Shown in pieces: positions 17,711 to 26,340 of a stretch of 64,000 bases of DNA. This DNA comes from Aequorivita vladivostokensis (GTDB lineage: Bacteria > Bacteroidota > Bacteroidia > Flavobacteriales > Flavobacteriaceae): positions 186,001 to 250,000 of the forward strand of contig NZ_JSVU01000003.1 of assembly GCF_000952855.1 (NCBI RefSeq). The letters are read 5' to 3'. Numbering within the stretch: the stretch's first letter is position 1; the number at the start of each line of letters is the position of its first letter. The position numbers and the translations under genes were made by a program. Below the pieces are notes generated by a model. The model did no database searches and was not told the DNA's origin. It worked only from the letters and a program-made list of their open reading frames with translations.

Positions 17711-17726
17711 AAATAAATTATAAAAA

Positions 17727-19061
17727 GTGATAAAACCCCTAAAGAGCCTATACCTTAACAAACAATTTTTCATTGTCCTGTTCTCCCTTGCGGTGCTGTT
17801 TGTAGTATCATACTTCTTTCAGGAACTGTTTGGCGTGGCCAAGCTTCTGTTTTATTTGCTTTTGGTGTTTCTTATTTTCGATATTTTCCTATTATATCGA
17901 AATAAAACTGGAATCCAGGCACAGCGAATACTGCCCGAAAAACTTTCCAACGGTGATGATAATTCCATTGAAATTAAGGTTGTAAATAGGTTTCAGTTTA
18001 AAACTTCCGTAAAAATTATTGACGAATTGCCCATTCAGTGGCAGATTCGCGATTTTAAGATTGAAGCTATTTTGAATGCTTCCGAAGAAAAGAAATTCAC
18101 CTATCAAGTTCGGCCAACAGAGCGTGGCGAATATCACTTCGGAAATTTGAATATCTTTTCTTCTACGGTTTTGGGATTGGTTGCCCGGAAACAACAGTTT
18201 TCCGCGGAAGCGATGGTGCCAAATTACCCTTCGTTTCTTCAGCTTAAAAAATATGATTTTATTGCCTTTACGAATCGACTGAAACTTTTCGGACTTAAGA
18301 AAATCCGAAGAATTGGCCATACCATGGAGTTTGAGCAAATAAAGGATTACACTTCTGGCGATGACGTGCGGAACATAAATTGGAAAGCCACGGCAAAACG
18401 AAACAGTTTGATGGTGAACCAATTTCAGGACGAGAAATCGCAGCCGGTTTATTCGGTAATCGATAAAGGAAGGGTGATGAAAATGCCCTTCAACCAACTG
18501 AGTTTGCTGGATTATGCAATTAATGCTACGCTTGTTATTTCAAACATAGTCCTCAAAAAACACGACAAAGCCGGAATGTTCACCTTTTCCCGAAAAGTGG
18601 AAGACCGTGTCATCGCGCAACGGCGGAGTGCCCAAATGCACCTTATATTGGAAACACTTTACAATGTGGAAACCGATTTCTCGGAAAGTGATTTTTCGAG
18701 ATTATATGTTGATGTGAAGCGACATATTAAGCAACGAAGCCTGCTTTTGCTTTTCACAAATTTTGAAACGATGGATGCGCTGCACCGTCAGTTGTCGTAT
18801 TTGCAGGCAATCAACAAAACGCATCTTTTGGTCGTTATCTTTTTTGAGAATACCGAATTGAAGTCTTTTATGCACAAAAAAGCAACCACCACCCATCAAG
18901 TTTTTGAGAAGACAATTGCCGAAAAATTCATTTATGAAAAGAAGCTAATCGTAAACGAGCTACACAAATACGGCATCCAATCTATTCTTACCGCACCTGA
19001 AAACCTTACGGTGAACACCATCAATAAGTATTTGGAAATAAAGGCGAGAGGGCTTCTTTAA
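17727..19061 (+). CDS. DUF58 domain protein (MoxR partner)
   Basis: A 444-residue protein from a GTG start. Two membrane helices lie near residues 13-31 and 36-55; the middle part is a beta-sandwich (VRPTERGEYHFGNLNIFS near 130) and the DUF58/VWA-like domain follows with the signature DYTSGDDVRNINWKATAKRN near 208-227 and FQDEKSQPVYSVIDKG near 231-246, where the MIDAS-like aspartate of canonical VWA (DxSxS) reads DKGRV. It is thought to be the substrate-contacting partner of MoxR at the inner membrane. Last gene of the cluster. Confidence 0.9.
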   Translation: MIKPLKSLYLNKQFFIVLFSLAVLFVVSYFFQELFGVAKLLFYLLLVFLIFDIFLLYRNKTGIQAQRILPEKLSNGDDNSIEIKVVNRFQFKTSVKIIDELPIQWQIRDFKIEAILNASEEKKFTYQVRPTERGEYHFGNLNIFSSTVLGLVARKQQFSAEAMVPNYPSFLQLKKYDFIAFTNRLKLFGLKKIRRIGHTMEFEQIKDYTSGDDVRNINWKATAKRNSLMVNQFQDEKSQPVYSVIDKGRVMKMPFNQLSLLDYAINATLVISNIVLKKHDKAGMFTFSRKVEDRVIAQRRSAQMHLILETLYNVETDFSESDFSRLYVDVKRHIKQRSLLLLFTNFETMDALHRQLSYLQAINKTHLLVVIFFENTELKSFMHKKATTTHQVFEKTIAEKFIYEKKLIVNELHKYGIQSILTAPENLTVNTINKYLEIKARGLL

Positions 19062-19118
19062 ATTTTCATTATAAATTATATTGATTAAACATGTAAATTT
19101 GCATAAATATAATTTACA

Positions 19119-20057
19119 ATGACAATCACCCAACTTAAATACGTGCTGGCAGTTGCGGAACAACAGAATTTCACAAAAGCCGCCGAAAAAACATTTGTTA
19201 CGCAACCCACGCTAAGTATGCAGATTCAAAAACTGGAGGAGGAATTGGAAATCCAGATTTTTGACCGAAGCAAAAAACCAATTGAACTTACGGGCGTCGG
19301 TAAAAAAATTGTGGAGCAGGCTCGAAACATTGTCAATGAGTCCGAACGCATGCAGGATGTGGTGGACCAGGAAAAAGGCTTTATAGGCGGGACTTTCAAA
19401 CTCGGCATCATTCCTACCGTAATGCCAACATTGCTTCCTATGTTTTTGAAGAATTTTTCAAACCGCTATCCAAAGGTGCAATTGAAAATTGAAGAACTGA
19501 ACACAGACGAAATCATTACAAAAATTAACGATGGCTATTTGGATGCCGCCATTGCAGCCACTCCGCTGGAACAGGAAAAAATAAAAGAAAGACCCATTTA
19601 TTATGAGCCATTTGTGGGCTACATTCCGGAAAATCACCGTTTGGCCACAAAGGAAAAGTTGGAAACCAATGACCTTGACATTGAGGATATATTATTGCTG
19701 GAAGACGGGCATTGTTTCCGCGATGGAATTATAAACCTCTGCAAAGCTTCAAAAAACGGGGGAAGTGAAAAATTTCAATTGGAGAGCGGCAGTTTTGAAA
19801 CGTTAATAAAACTTGCCGATGAAGGTTTGGGCATGACGCTCCTTCCCTATTTACATACCTTGGATATTTTGCCTTCGCAAACCAAGAATTTAAGATATTT
19901 TAAGGAACCTTCGCCTGCGCGCGAAGTGAGCTTGATTTACAGTAAAAGTGAGTTGAAAATGCAAATTATCAATGCGCTGCACGATATTATTTCTGGCGTA
20001 ATCCGCGGGGCAATTGCTTTTCAGGATGTGAAAATTATAAGTCCGACTAAAAAGTAG
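19119..20057 (+). CDS. oxyR: OxyR, LysR-type hydrogen peroxide regulator
   Basis: A 312-residue LysR protein: winged HTH at residues 1-60 (NFTKAAEKTFVTQPTLSMQIQKLE, split by the recognition helix) and a periplasmic-binding-like sensor domain. The redox pair is present at exactly the E. coli positions, Cys199 in EDGHCFRD and Cys208 in INLCKA; oxidation to a disulfide switches the protein on. Target genes are expected to include peroxidases and catalase; a catalase lies 18 kb downstream. A TAAATTTG promoter-like element is at 19094-19101. Confidence 0.93.
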   Translation: MTITQLKYVLAVAEQQNFTKAAEKTFVTQPTLSMQIQKLEEELEIQIFDRSKKPIELTGVGKKIVEQARNIVNESERMQDVVDQEKGFIGGTFKLGIIPTVMPTLLPMFLKNFSNRYPKVQLKIEELNTDEIITKINDGYLDAAIAATPLEQEKIKERPIYYEPFVGYIPENHRLATKEKLETNDLDIEDILLLEDGHCFRDGIINLCKASKNGGSEKFQLESGSFETLIKLADEGLGMTLLPYLHTLDILPSQTKNLRYFKEPSPAREVSLIYSKSELKMQIINALHDIISGVIRGAIAFQDVKIISPTKK

Positions 20058-20060
20058 CCC

Positions 20061-20123
20061 TTATTCAGAGGTCAGTATTCAATGGTCAGTGAAATAACTT
20101 AATAACCCATTAACTATTAACTA
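20061..20123. repeat. Heptanucleotide repeat tract upstream of the oxyR terminator
   Basis: Nine units in 7-bp register with drifting sequence (ttattca, gaggtca, gtattca, atggtca, then aacttaa, taaccca, ttaacta, ttaacta). It lies between the oxyR stop and the terminator hairpin. Confidence 0.6.
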
Positions 20124-20156
20124 AAAAAATCCCGCCGAAAAAGGCGGGATTTTTTT
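20123..20156 (+). terminator. Rho-independent terminator of oxyR
   Basis: Arm AAAAATCCCGCC, loop GAAAAA, arm GGCGGGATTTTTTT. It is nearly symmetrical, so it can also serve the small gene ending at 20155 on the minus strand. Confidence 0.92.
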
Positions 20157-20352
20157 ATGGGTTTAGATAAATTAGACATTGATTTAATTGGGGGTTCTGC
20201 TTGATAAGCGAATCAATCCAGACTTTTAGTTCTTCTACTTCGTAGGGAAGTAATCTGGTTAACGCTTTCTTCAACTCCTTGCAAAACAAATTGACGTCAA
20301 AACTTACTTTTGAAAGTACAGCTTTGGTGTAATCAAACATTGCTCTTGCCAT
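20155..20352 (-). CDS. Conserved small flavobacterial protein
   Basis: A 65-residue protein, MARAMFDYTKAVLSKVSFD at the N-terminus and LLPYEVEELKVWIDSLI in the middle. Proteins of this length and pattern are, from memory, widespread single genes in Flavobacteriaceae; no domain or function is known. Predicted soluble and mostly helical, with no signal peptide. Its stop touches the oxyR terminator. Confidence 0.72.
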   Translation of the reverse strand: MARAMFDYTKAVLSKVSFDVNLFCKELKKALTRLLPYEVEELKVWIDSLIKQNPQLNQCLIYLNP

Positions 20353-20542
20353 AGCTAATTGAGGTTTAGTTAAAAATTTAAGTAGGTAGATTTTTACAAT
20401 AGGCAGAAGATTTTGTTTTAATGCGTTTTAAATATAACCATTTTTTTCGAATTAAATTCTGTTTGCGCACCAATTAAGCTTGTTAAAAAATTGTTAATCA
20501 CCTCTCTGTGTTTCGCAAACCTTTGCACAATTGAGGTTTACA

Positions 20543-20995
20543 CTATTTAATCTTTAAAGTCCATTCAAATTCAAAAGTAGAAACGACATCCCCGGCCGCA
20601 TCCTTTCCTTCAGATTTCATCCAAATGGTTTGGCCTTCCCCCGTAGAAATGGTTTTGTGTATTGCGGCATGAATTAATTGGCCATCATTGCAGGTGAACA
20701 GAATTCTGCCCTTTGCCTTTTTTGTGAAGGTCGCTCTATTATTCGCCACAAGCATCGAGATGTTTTTATTGCTCTCCTTTATTTTCGCCATAACCATAGC
20801 TCCGGTACTGAGCTCTGCAGCCATCCCCTGTACCGCCCAAAAAATGGATTTGAACGGGTTTTGATTTATCCATCGATGTTTTACCGTGGTTATGCAAGTT
20901 GTTTCTGAAATTGATTTTACCCGAACACCGGTAAAGTAAGCGGAAGGTAATTTGAATAATAAAAAAGTATTGATTTTACTTGGGCTCAGTTTCAT
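20543..20995 (-). CDS. DUF4442 hotdog-fold protein
   Basis: A 150-residue hotdog-type protein (about residues 25-145) with HRWINQNPFKSIFWAVQGMAAELSTG, the DUF4442 pattern related to the PaaI/YiiD thioesterase fold, but without a clear catalytic acid. It may bind or hydrolyse an acyl thioester; unproven. Monocistronic. The 190-bp gap 20353-20542 shows no further gene. Confidence 0.85.
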   Translation of the reverse strand: MKLSPSKINTFLLFKLPSAYFTGVRVKSISETTCITTVKHRWINQNPFKSIFWAVQGMAAELSTGAMVMAKIKESNKNISMLVANNRATFTKKAKGRILFTCNDGQLIHAAIHKTISTGEGQTIWMKSEGKDAAGDVVSTFEFEWTLKIK

Positions 20996-21090
20996 TTCGA
21001 CTTAAATAATTCACGAAGATATTCAATATAATCTACACTTCCTATTTGTTAAAAATATGTTAATTATAGTACTATGCGTAACACACTACT

Positions 21091-21111
21091 GTCTTTTAGA
21101 CATATATTTGC
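21091..21111 (+). promoter_or_regulatory. Promoter with palindrome upstream of the DUF4870-PadR operon
   Basis: TGTCTTTTAGACA (21091-21103) is a perfect palindrome (TGTCT/AGACA), followed at once by TATATTTG (21104-21111), a full match to the TAnnTTTG -7 element. A site just upstream of -7 would block polymerase, as expected for the PadR repressor encoded in the operon. Confidence 0.55.
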
Positions 21112-21129
21112 ATAAGAAAATAACAAGCA

Positions 21130-21630
21130 ATGGAAACTACAATTTCAGAAAACCAGAAAAACGTAAGTGCATTTATTCACTTATCTACCTTTTTAAAATA
21201 CTTTTTCCCGTTCGCGAATTTTATCGCGCCATTATTGATTTGGACATTCAATAAGGAAAAGGCTTTTGTGGACGAGCACGGAAAGCAGGCAATCAATTTT
21301 CAACTGAGTGTTTTAATCTACACTATACTTATTGGATTGATTTGTCTCCCCTTCTTTATCATTTTCGCAACGGATTTTATCTCTTTGATTGAGACCATTG
21401 ATAACAATGCTGGCGAATTTTCAATAAACAATATACAGAATTTGTCCGGTTACATTTTATTGTTCGGATTGGCCATTTTATTGCTTTTGGCATTGTTCGT
21501 TTTTGAACTCTATGCCGTAATAAATGCGTCCATCCACGCTTCGCGCGGGCAACTTTATCAATACCCACTTTGTATTCCATTTATAAAAACCAACCTTAAA
21601 AACCCTATTCAAAATGAGCACATTAGTTAG
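21130..21630 (+). CDS. DUF4870 domain membrane protein
   Basis: A 166-residue inner-membrane protein with three helices (about 15-35, 58-82 and 105-140); the signature is the segment FVDEHGKQAINFQLS near residues 45-60, typical of DUF4870/Tic20-like proteins. Function unknown. First gene of a five-gene operon with a small ORF, PadR, PspC and GIN-domain genes, an arrangement frequent in Bacteroidota and linked to envelope stress. Confidence 0.87.
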   Translation: METTISENQKNVSAFIHLSTFLKYFFPFANFIAPLLIWTFNKEKAFVDEHGKQAINFQLSVLIYTILIGLICLPFFIIFATDFISLIETIDNNAGEFSINNIQNLSGYILLFGLAILLLLALFVFELYAVINASIHASRGQLYQYPLCIPFIKTNLKNPIQNEHIS

Positions 21631-21799
21631 TTACCTATTGGCCGCCATTTTACAATTTATAGGCGTAAGTATGCCCACGGAACAGGAAACTGTTAGCGCA
21701 TTGACTCATCAACATTGCGAAGAGACCGCCAGTGTGCTCCCCTATTCATTCATCATCAATAGCGAACAAGAATTAAAAACAAGTAAAAACGAATTATGA
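21614..21799 (+). CDS. Small membrane-anchored protein, translationally coupled to PadR
   Basis: A 61-residue ORF with an N-terminal helix (MSTLVSYLLAAILQFIGVSM) and a polar tail. No family is recognised. Support comes from context: it starts 17 bp inside the DUF4870 gene and its TGA overlaps the PadR ATG in an ATGA junction, the same coupling seen between PadR and PspC. It may be real or just a coupling leader. Confidence 0.5.
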   Translation: MSTLVSYLLAAILQFIGVSMPTEQETVSALTHQHCEETASVLPYSFIINSEQELKTSKNEL

Positions 21800-22134
21800 A
21801 AATCGAAAACACAAAAGCACAGATGCGAAAAGGAGTTTTGGAGTTCTGTATCCTTTCCGTTTTAAAAGACGGCGAGGCATATACCTCAGACATTCTTGAA
21901 ACTCTAAAGGACGCAAAAATGCTTGTCGTGGAAGGCACCATCTACCCGCTGCTTACAAGGCTGAAAAATGCGGGGCTGCTTTCCTACCGTTGGGAAGAAT
22001 CCACCGGCGGACCGCCACGCAAGTATTACGAACTTACCGATACCGGTAAACTATTTTTAACCGAATTGAACGATACCTGGGCAGAACTGCAACAGGCCGT
22101 GAACAAAGTAACCAGCGAAAAAAACACAAAATGA
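21796..22134 (+). CDS. PadR family transcriptional regulator
   Basis: A 112-residue winged-helix protein: KGVLEFCILSVLKDGEAYTSDIL is helix 1-2, EGTIYPLLTRLKNAGLL the recognition helix (residues about 47-63) and WEESTGGPPRKYYELTDTG the wing. It most likely represses its own operon; a palindrome at the operon promoter is a candidate site. Its end overlaps pspC by 4 bp (ATGA). Confidence 0.93.
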   Translation: MKIENTKAQMRKGVLEFCILSVLKDGEAYTSDILETLKDAKMLVVEGTIYPLLTRLKNAGLLSYRWEESTGGPPRKYYELTDTGKLFLTELNDTWAELQQAVNKVTSEKNTK

Positions 22135-23894
22135 ACAAGACTGTAAATATAAATTTGGCAGGCACTTCTTTTCACATAGACGAAGATGCCTTCGGGAAAC
22201 TTTCGCGCTACTTGGACGCCATCCGCAAATCGCTGAAAGGAGCTGACGGTAGTGAAGAAATCATGCAGGACATTGAAGCCCGCATCGGCGAACTTTTTTC
22301 CGAAAAAATTGAAAGCCCTTCACAGGTAGTCACTTTAAAAGATCTTGACGAAGTGATTTCAGTGATGGGACAACCTGAAGATTATGAAGTTGATGACGAA
22401 ATTTTTGAGGACGTACCGCCTTCCTCAAAAACCTATACCAAATCCCGAGCAAATGCTTCGCACAAGCAACTTTTCCGTGATGTGGATAACAAATATATTT
22501 CTGGGGTATCCTCCGGAATTGGGCACTACATCGGCATAGACGCTATTTGGATCCGTCTTTTGTGGATACTATTGGTCGTAGCCGGAATGGGCTCCCCCAT
22601 AGTAGTGTATATCCTGCTGTGGATACTGGTCCCGCCAGCGCTCACCACTTCGGAAAAATTGAAAATGACGGGCCAACCTGTGAATATTTCGAACATAGAG
22701 CGAAAATTCAAAGAAGGTTTTGACAATGTTGCCGATCGCGTAAAAAACGTGGATTACGACAAGTACGGCAACAAAGTGAAAAGTGGCACATCCAGTTTTT
22801 TCGATGGCTTGGGAAACGTAATCATGACCCTATTTAAAGTATTCGTCAAGTTTATTGGTGTGCTGATAATCATCGTTTCACTTTTTACGATTATTGGGCT
22901 TGTAGTAGGGTTTTTCACCTTTGGTTCAATCGATTTTTGGGGCAATTCCGAATTGACAGAGTATATCGCGCTGGTTGATACAACCAATGTTCCTCTGTGG
23001 CTGATTGCTTTATTATCGCTGTTTGCAGTGGGTATTCCGTTTTTTGTATTGTTCATTTTAGGATTGAAACTTTTAATTAGCAATCTGAAATCAATGAGCT
23101 CTACCGTTAAAATCCTACTGATTGTAGTTTGGGCACTATCCGTAATTGGTTTGGCCGTTTTGGGAATAAAACAGGCAACCGAACAAGCTTACGATGGCAA
23201 TTTCATTGAAGAGCAGACCCTTGCTGTTCGCACAGGAGACACCCTGAGAATTGCGATGCGCGCCGATAAACAATATAGTTATGAAGTGAGTCGTGAAAAC
23301 GGTCTTGAATTGAAATATACCGAAGATGACAAAAGAGTAATTTATTCAAGCGATATTCTATTGAATATTGAGCCTACAAAAGATTCCATAGGAAAAATCG
23401 TAATTGATAAAACGGCGGAGGGCAACAATCAGCTGGACGCAAAAAAGCGTGCCGAAGCCATTATGTACAATTATTCATTTGATAACAGCAGCTTATTGCT
23501 GGATGGGTTCTTTACAACCGATACCAAAAACAAATACCGCGACCAGCAAATTGAAATAACGGTTTATGTACCCGAAGGCACGGTGATTTATTCTGAAGAG
23601 AACGCAAATTCCTATTATGGATATAACTCAGAATTTGATGAGTTGAGCAATTGGGACAATGAAGCTCACTATTACAGAATTTTAAAAAGCGAGGTGCAGT
23701 GCCTGGATTGCAAAGCAAAGGGAGAAATGACGAAAGAAGCGGATTCAACCGAAATCATCAATTCCGAAATTATTGTTGACAGTGTGAAAACAATCAAAAA
23801 TAAAAACTGGGAGGAAGAGGTAAAAGAAGGCTTCAACAATAAAAATAGCGCTTCGGCCAATACCAGTGAGACGCTTACAATTACAATAGATTAA
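22131..23894 (+). CDS. PspC domain envelope-stress protein
   Basis: A 587-residue membrane protein. Residues 1-95 are a cytoplasmic HAAS/DUF1700-like region (ARIGELFSEKIESPSQVVTLKDLDEVI), 105-175 is the PspC domain (DVDNKYISGVSSGIGHYIGI, WIRLLWILLVVAGMG), followed by further membrane helices near 240-265, 285-315 and 330-345 and a periplasmic domain of about 230 residues. In enterobacteria PspC senses membrane damage; here it works with PadR and the GIN protein. No PspA or PspF is nearby. Confidence 0.9.
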   Translation: MNKTVNINLAGTSFHIDEDAFGKLSRYLDAIRKSLKGADGSEEIMQDIEARIGELFSEKIESPSQVVTLKDLDEVISVMGQPEDYEVDDEIFEDVPPSSKTYTKSRANASHKQLFRDVDNKYISGVSSGIGHYIGIDAIWIRLLWILLVVAGMGSPIVVYILLWILVPPALTTSEKLKMTGQPVNISNIERKFKEGFDNVADRVKNVDYDKYGNKVKSGTSSFFDGLGNVIMTLFKVFVKFIGVLIIIVSLFTIIGLVVGFFTFGSIDFWGNSELTEYIALVDTTNVPLWLIALLSLFAVGIPFFVLFILGLKLLISNLKSMSSTVKILLIVVWALSVIGLAVLGIKQATEQAYDGNFIEEQTLAVRTGDTLRIAMRADKQYSYEVSRENGLELKYTEDDKRVIYSSDILLNIEPTKDSIGKIVIDKTAEGNNQLDAKKRAEAIMYNYSFDNSSLLLDGFFTTDTKNKYRDQQIEITVYVPEGTVIYSEENANSYYGYNSEFDELSNWDNEAHYYRILKSEVQCLDCKAKGEMTKEADSTEIINSEIIVDSVKTIKNKNWEEEVKEGFNNKNSASANTSETLTITID

Positions 23895-23911
23895 AACTAA
23901 AACCAATCGAT

Positions 23912-24631
23912 ATGAAAACAAAAAACTTGATAATCGCAATGGGTGCGGCACTAATCTTGAGCGCCTGTAACTTAAATATTACTACCGGAGAAAACGGCAA
24001 CGGAAAGGTAGTTACCCAAGAACGGGAAGTGACGTCAGATTTCACGGAAGTACGTGGAAGTGCGGGGCTTGACGTTTACCTTACCCAAGGTGATGAAAAT
24101 AAAATTGTAGTGGAAGCCGACGAAAATTTGCTTCAATATATTGAAACCGATATTGAAGGCGGAAAGCTCCACGTTACCACTTCTGAAAATATTGGGCGTT
24201 CTAAAGCCAAAAAGGTTTATGTTACCTTCAAGGAACTCAACACGGTGGAAGCCAGCAGCGGCGCCGACGTTACTGGGAATTCTGTAATAAAAAGCCAGAA
24301 TTTGAACCTAAAAAGCAGCAGCGGTGCAGAACTGGAAGTAGAAGTTTTTGCGCAAGAACTAATAGCAAAATCCAGTAGCGGTGCCGATTTAAAAGTTTCC
24401 GGAAAAGCATCGTCCCTCAATGCCGACGCCTCCAGCGGAAGTGAACTGGACGCAAAGGAACTCTTGGTGCTAAATTGCAATGCCGAAGCCTCCAGCGGGG
24501 CCGAAGTAAGCGTAAACGTGCAGGATAAATTGGAAACACACGTAAGTAGCGGTGGCGAAATAAATTATTACGGCAATCCTGTATCCGTAAATTCAAACAA
24601 AAGCCATTCGGGAAGCGTAAATAAAATGTAG
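23912..24631 (+). CDS. GIN domain (DUF2807) lipoprotein
   Basis: A 239-residue exported protein with a lipobox (LILSACN, Cys near residue 19) and a DUF2807 auto-transporter-adhesin-head fold from about 40 to 225: the repeating SSGAD / SSGAE / SSGSE motifs (at least eight) mark turns of a right-handed beta-helix. Likely anchored at the outer membrane. Last gene of the operon, 17 bp after pspC. Role in envelope stress is inferred from the operon. Confidence 0.9.
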   Translation: MKTKNLIIAMGAALILSACNLNITTGENGNGKVVTQEREVTSDFTEVRGSAGLDVYLTQGDENKIVVEADENLLQYIETDIEGGKLHVTTSENIGRSKAKKVYVTFKELNTVEASSGADVTGNSVIKSQNLNLKSSSGAELEVEVFAQELIAKSSSGADLKVSGKASSLNADASSGSELDAKELLVLNCNAEASSGAEVSVNVQDKLETHVSSGGEINYYGNPVSVNSNKSHSGSVNKM

Positions 24632-24680
24632 AGCTATCGACCGGAGTTCATTTTAAAAATACCCCCGAATTGCTAAAAAA

Positions 24681-24716
24681 GGCTTAACAGTTCGCTAAAT
24701 TACTGTTAGGTCTTTT
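24681..24716 (+). terminator. Probable terminator of the PadR-PspC-GIN operon
   Basis: GGCTTAACAG (24681-24690) pairs with CTGTTAGGTC (24703-24712), 10 pairs with two G-U, and is followed by TTTTG. The T-run is short. Confidence 0.45.
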
Positions 24717-24781
24717 GTCATTTATCATAATTTTAAGAGGTTTTAAATGCTAAACCCACATCTTTGGAAAAAACAAAAATT

Positions 24782-25210
24782 ATGAAAAAGATATTGATAT
24801 TATTCGCAATCGTAACATTCGCATCCTGCAGCTCTGATGATGACTCGGGAAATGTAAACACCAACGAATTTGAGAACATAAAAACCACACTCCCACAAGG
24901 TGAGTGGAAGGTGAGCAAATTGATAGATGGACAGTCTGACCACACTATGGATTTTGAAAGCTTCATTTTCACTTTTAATGGTGATGGCACCGTAAAGGCA
25001 CAAAATGATCTTTTAACTGAAAATGGTACTTGGGCTTACGATAATTCTTCCAGTAGCGAGGAGTTGGTATTGCAGTTCAGCGAGCAAACACCATTTGACG
25101 AAATAAATGACGATTGGGATATTGTGTCTGTCACCAATTCGCAAATTGAACTTTCCGATATAAGCGGAGGCGATGGAGATGTTGAATTGTTGACCTTTAT
25201 TAAACTCTAA
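24782..25210 (+). CDS. Lipocalin-like lipoprotein
   Basis: About 142 residues from ATG 24782: a lipoprotein signal (MKKILILFAIVTFASC), an acidic linker (SSDDDSGN) typical of exported Bacteroidota lipoproteins, and a small beta-barrel with LPQGEWKVSKLIDGQ and FTFNGDGTVKA, the pattern of lipocalin-like/DUF4923-type domains. Ligand unknown. Single gene ended by a strong hairpin. Confidence 0.82.
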   Translation: MKKILILFAIVTFASCSSDDDSGNVNTNEFENIKTTLPQGEWKVSKLIDGQSDHTMDFESFIFTFNGDGTVKAQNDLLTENGTWAYDNSSSSEELVLQFSEQTPFDEINDDWDIVSVTNSQIELSDISGGDGDVELLTFIKL

Positions 25211-25222
25211 AGAAAAGTTTAA

Positions 25223-25264
25223 ACAAACAAAAAATGCCGCTAAACTGCGGCATTTTTTGTTTGT
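25223..25264. terminator. Bidirectional terminator between the lipoprotein gene and trxB
   Basis: Perfect 18-bp stem with arm ACAAACAAAAAATGCCGC, loop TAAACT and its complement, flanked by A- and T-runs, between convergent genes. Confidence 0.95.
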
Positions 25265-25275
25265 AAAATTTCTCC

Positions 25276-26238
25276 TTAAGCCGTCACCTCAGTCTCGATT
25301 GTCGCCAAGTAACGCTCCGCGTCCAAAGCCGCCATACAACCTGTACCCGCAGCAGTTACCGCTTGGCGGTATTCCTTATCCTGCACGTCGCCGCTGGCAA
25401 ATACGCCGGGCTTATTGGTTTTAGTGGTCTTACCTTTAGTAATTATATAGCCCGTATCGTCCATATCCAATTGTCCCTTAAATATTTCAGTATTCGGTTT
25501 GTGACCAATGGCTATAAATAAACCAGTAATTGCTATCTCCTTCTTTTCACCGGTTTGATTGTTTACCATTCGTAAACCTTCCACTACTTGGCCGCCTAAA
25601 ACTTCGTCCACTTCAGTGTTATAAAGTACTTCAAGGTTTTTGGTATTGTTTACACGATGCTGCATAGCTTTGGAAGCCTTCATATAATCCTTTCGAACAA
25701 GCATAGTGACCTTGTTACAAATATTGGCAAGATAAGTAGCTTCCTCCGCAGCGGTATCACCCGCTCCCACAATGGCAACATCCTGTCCTTTATAGAAAAA
25801 TCCATCACATACCGCACAGGCAGACACGCCGCCACCACGCAATCTTTGTTCGCTTGGCAATCCGAGATACTTCGCGGTTGCACCGGTGGAAATAATCACT
25901 GTTTCTGCCTCCAATTTCGTGGCATTGTCCACGGTGATTTTATGGATTCCTCCCACTTCATCGCTAAACTCAACAGCTGTAACCATTCCTATTCTAACCT
26001 CTGTTCCAAAGCGTTCCGCTTGTTGCTGTAACTGCACCATCATTGTAGGACCGTCAATTCCTTCGGGATAACCGGGAAAATTGTCAACTTCGGTGGTAGT
26101 AGTCAATTGTCCACCAGGCTCCAAACCTGTGTAAAGTACAGGCTTTAGGTCGGCACGCGCGGCATATATTGCGGCAGTGTATCCTGCTGGGCCAGAGCCA
26201 ATAATAAGGCATTTTATTCTTTCTATGGTTTCGCTCAT
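25276..26238 (-). CDS. trxB: Thioredoxin reductase
   Basis: About 320 residues from ATG 26238 (MSETIERIKCLIIGSGPAG); the longer frame to 26280 adds a non-conserved leader. FAD motif GSGPAGYTAAIYAARA at residues 12-27, redox-active CAVC in SACAVCDGFFY near 137, NADPH motif GAGDTAAEEA near 157 and the C-terminal FASGDVQDKEYRQAVTAAGTG. It reduces thioredoxin with NADPH in the cytoplasm. The gene is 102 bp downstream of mqo. Confidence 0.96.
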   Translation of the reverse strand: MSETIERIKCLIIGSGPAGYTAAIYAARADLKPVLYTGLEPGGQLTTTTEVDNFPGYPEGIDGPTMMVQLQQQAERFGTEVRIGMVTAVEFSDEVGGIHKITVDNATKLEAETVIISTGATAKYLGLPSEQRLRGGGVSACAVCDGFFYKGQDVAIVGAGDTAAEEATYLANICNKVTMLVRKDYMKASKAMQHRVNNTKNLEVLYNTEVDEVLGGQVVEGLRMVNNQTGEKKEIAITGLFIAIGHKPNTEIFKGQLDMDDTGYIITKGKTTKTNKPGVFASGDVQDKEYRQAVTAAGTGCMAALDAERYLATIETEVTA

Positions 26239-26340
26239 GATTGTTTTCTTCAATATTTTTCTAAATGGCAAAAATAACAACTTTCAAAACAATTGGCATC
26301 CAAAAGTTCTGAAGAATTGTTATTTGGAAATTGGAAGGGT

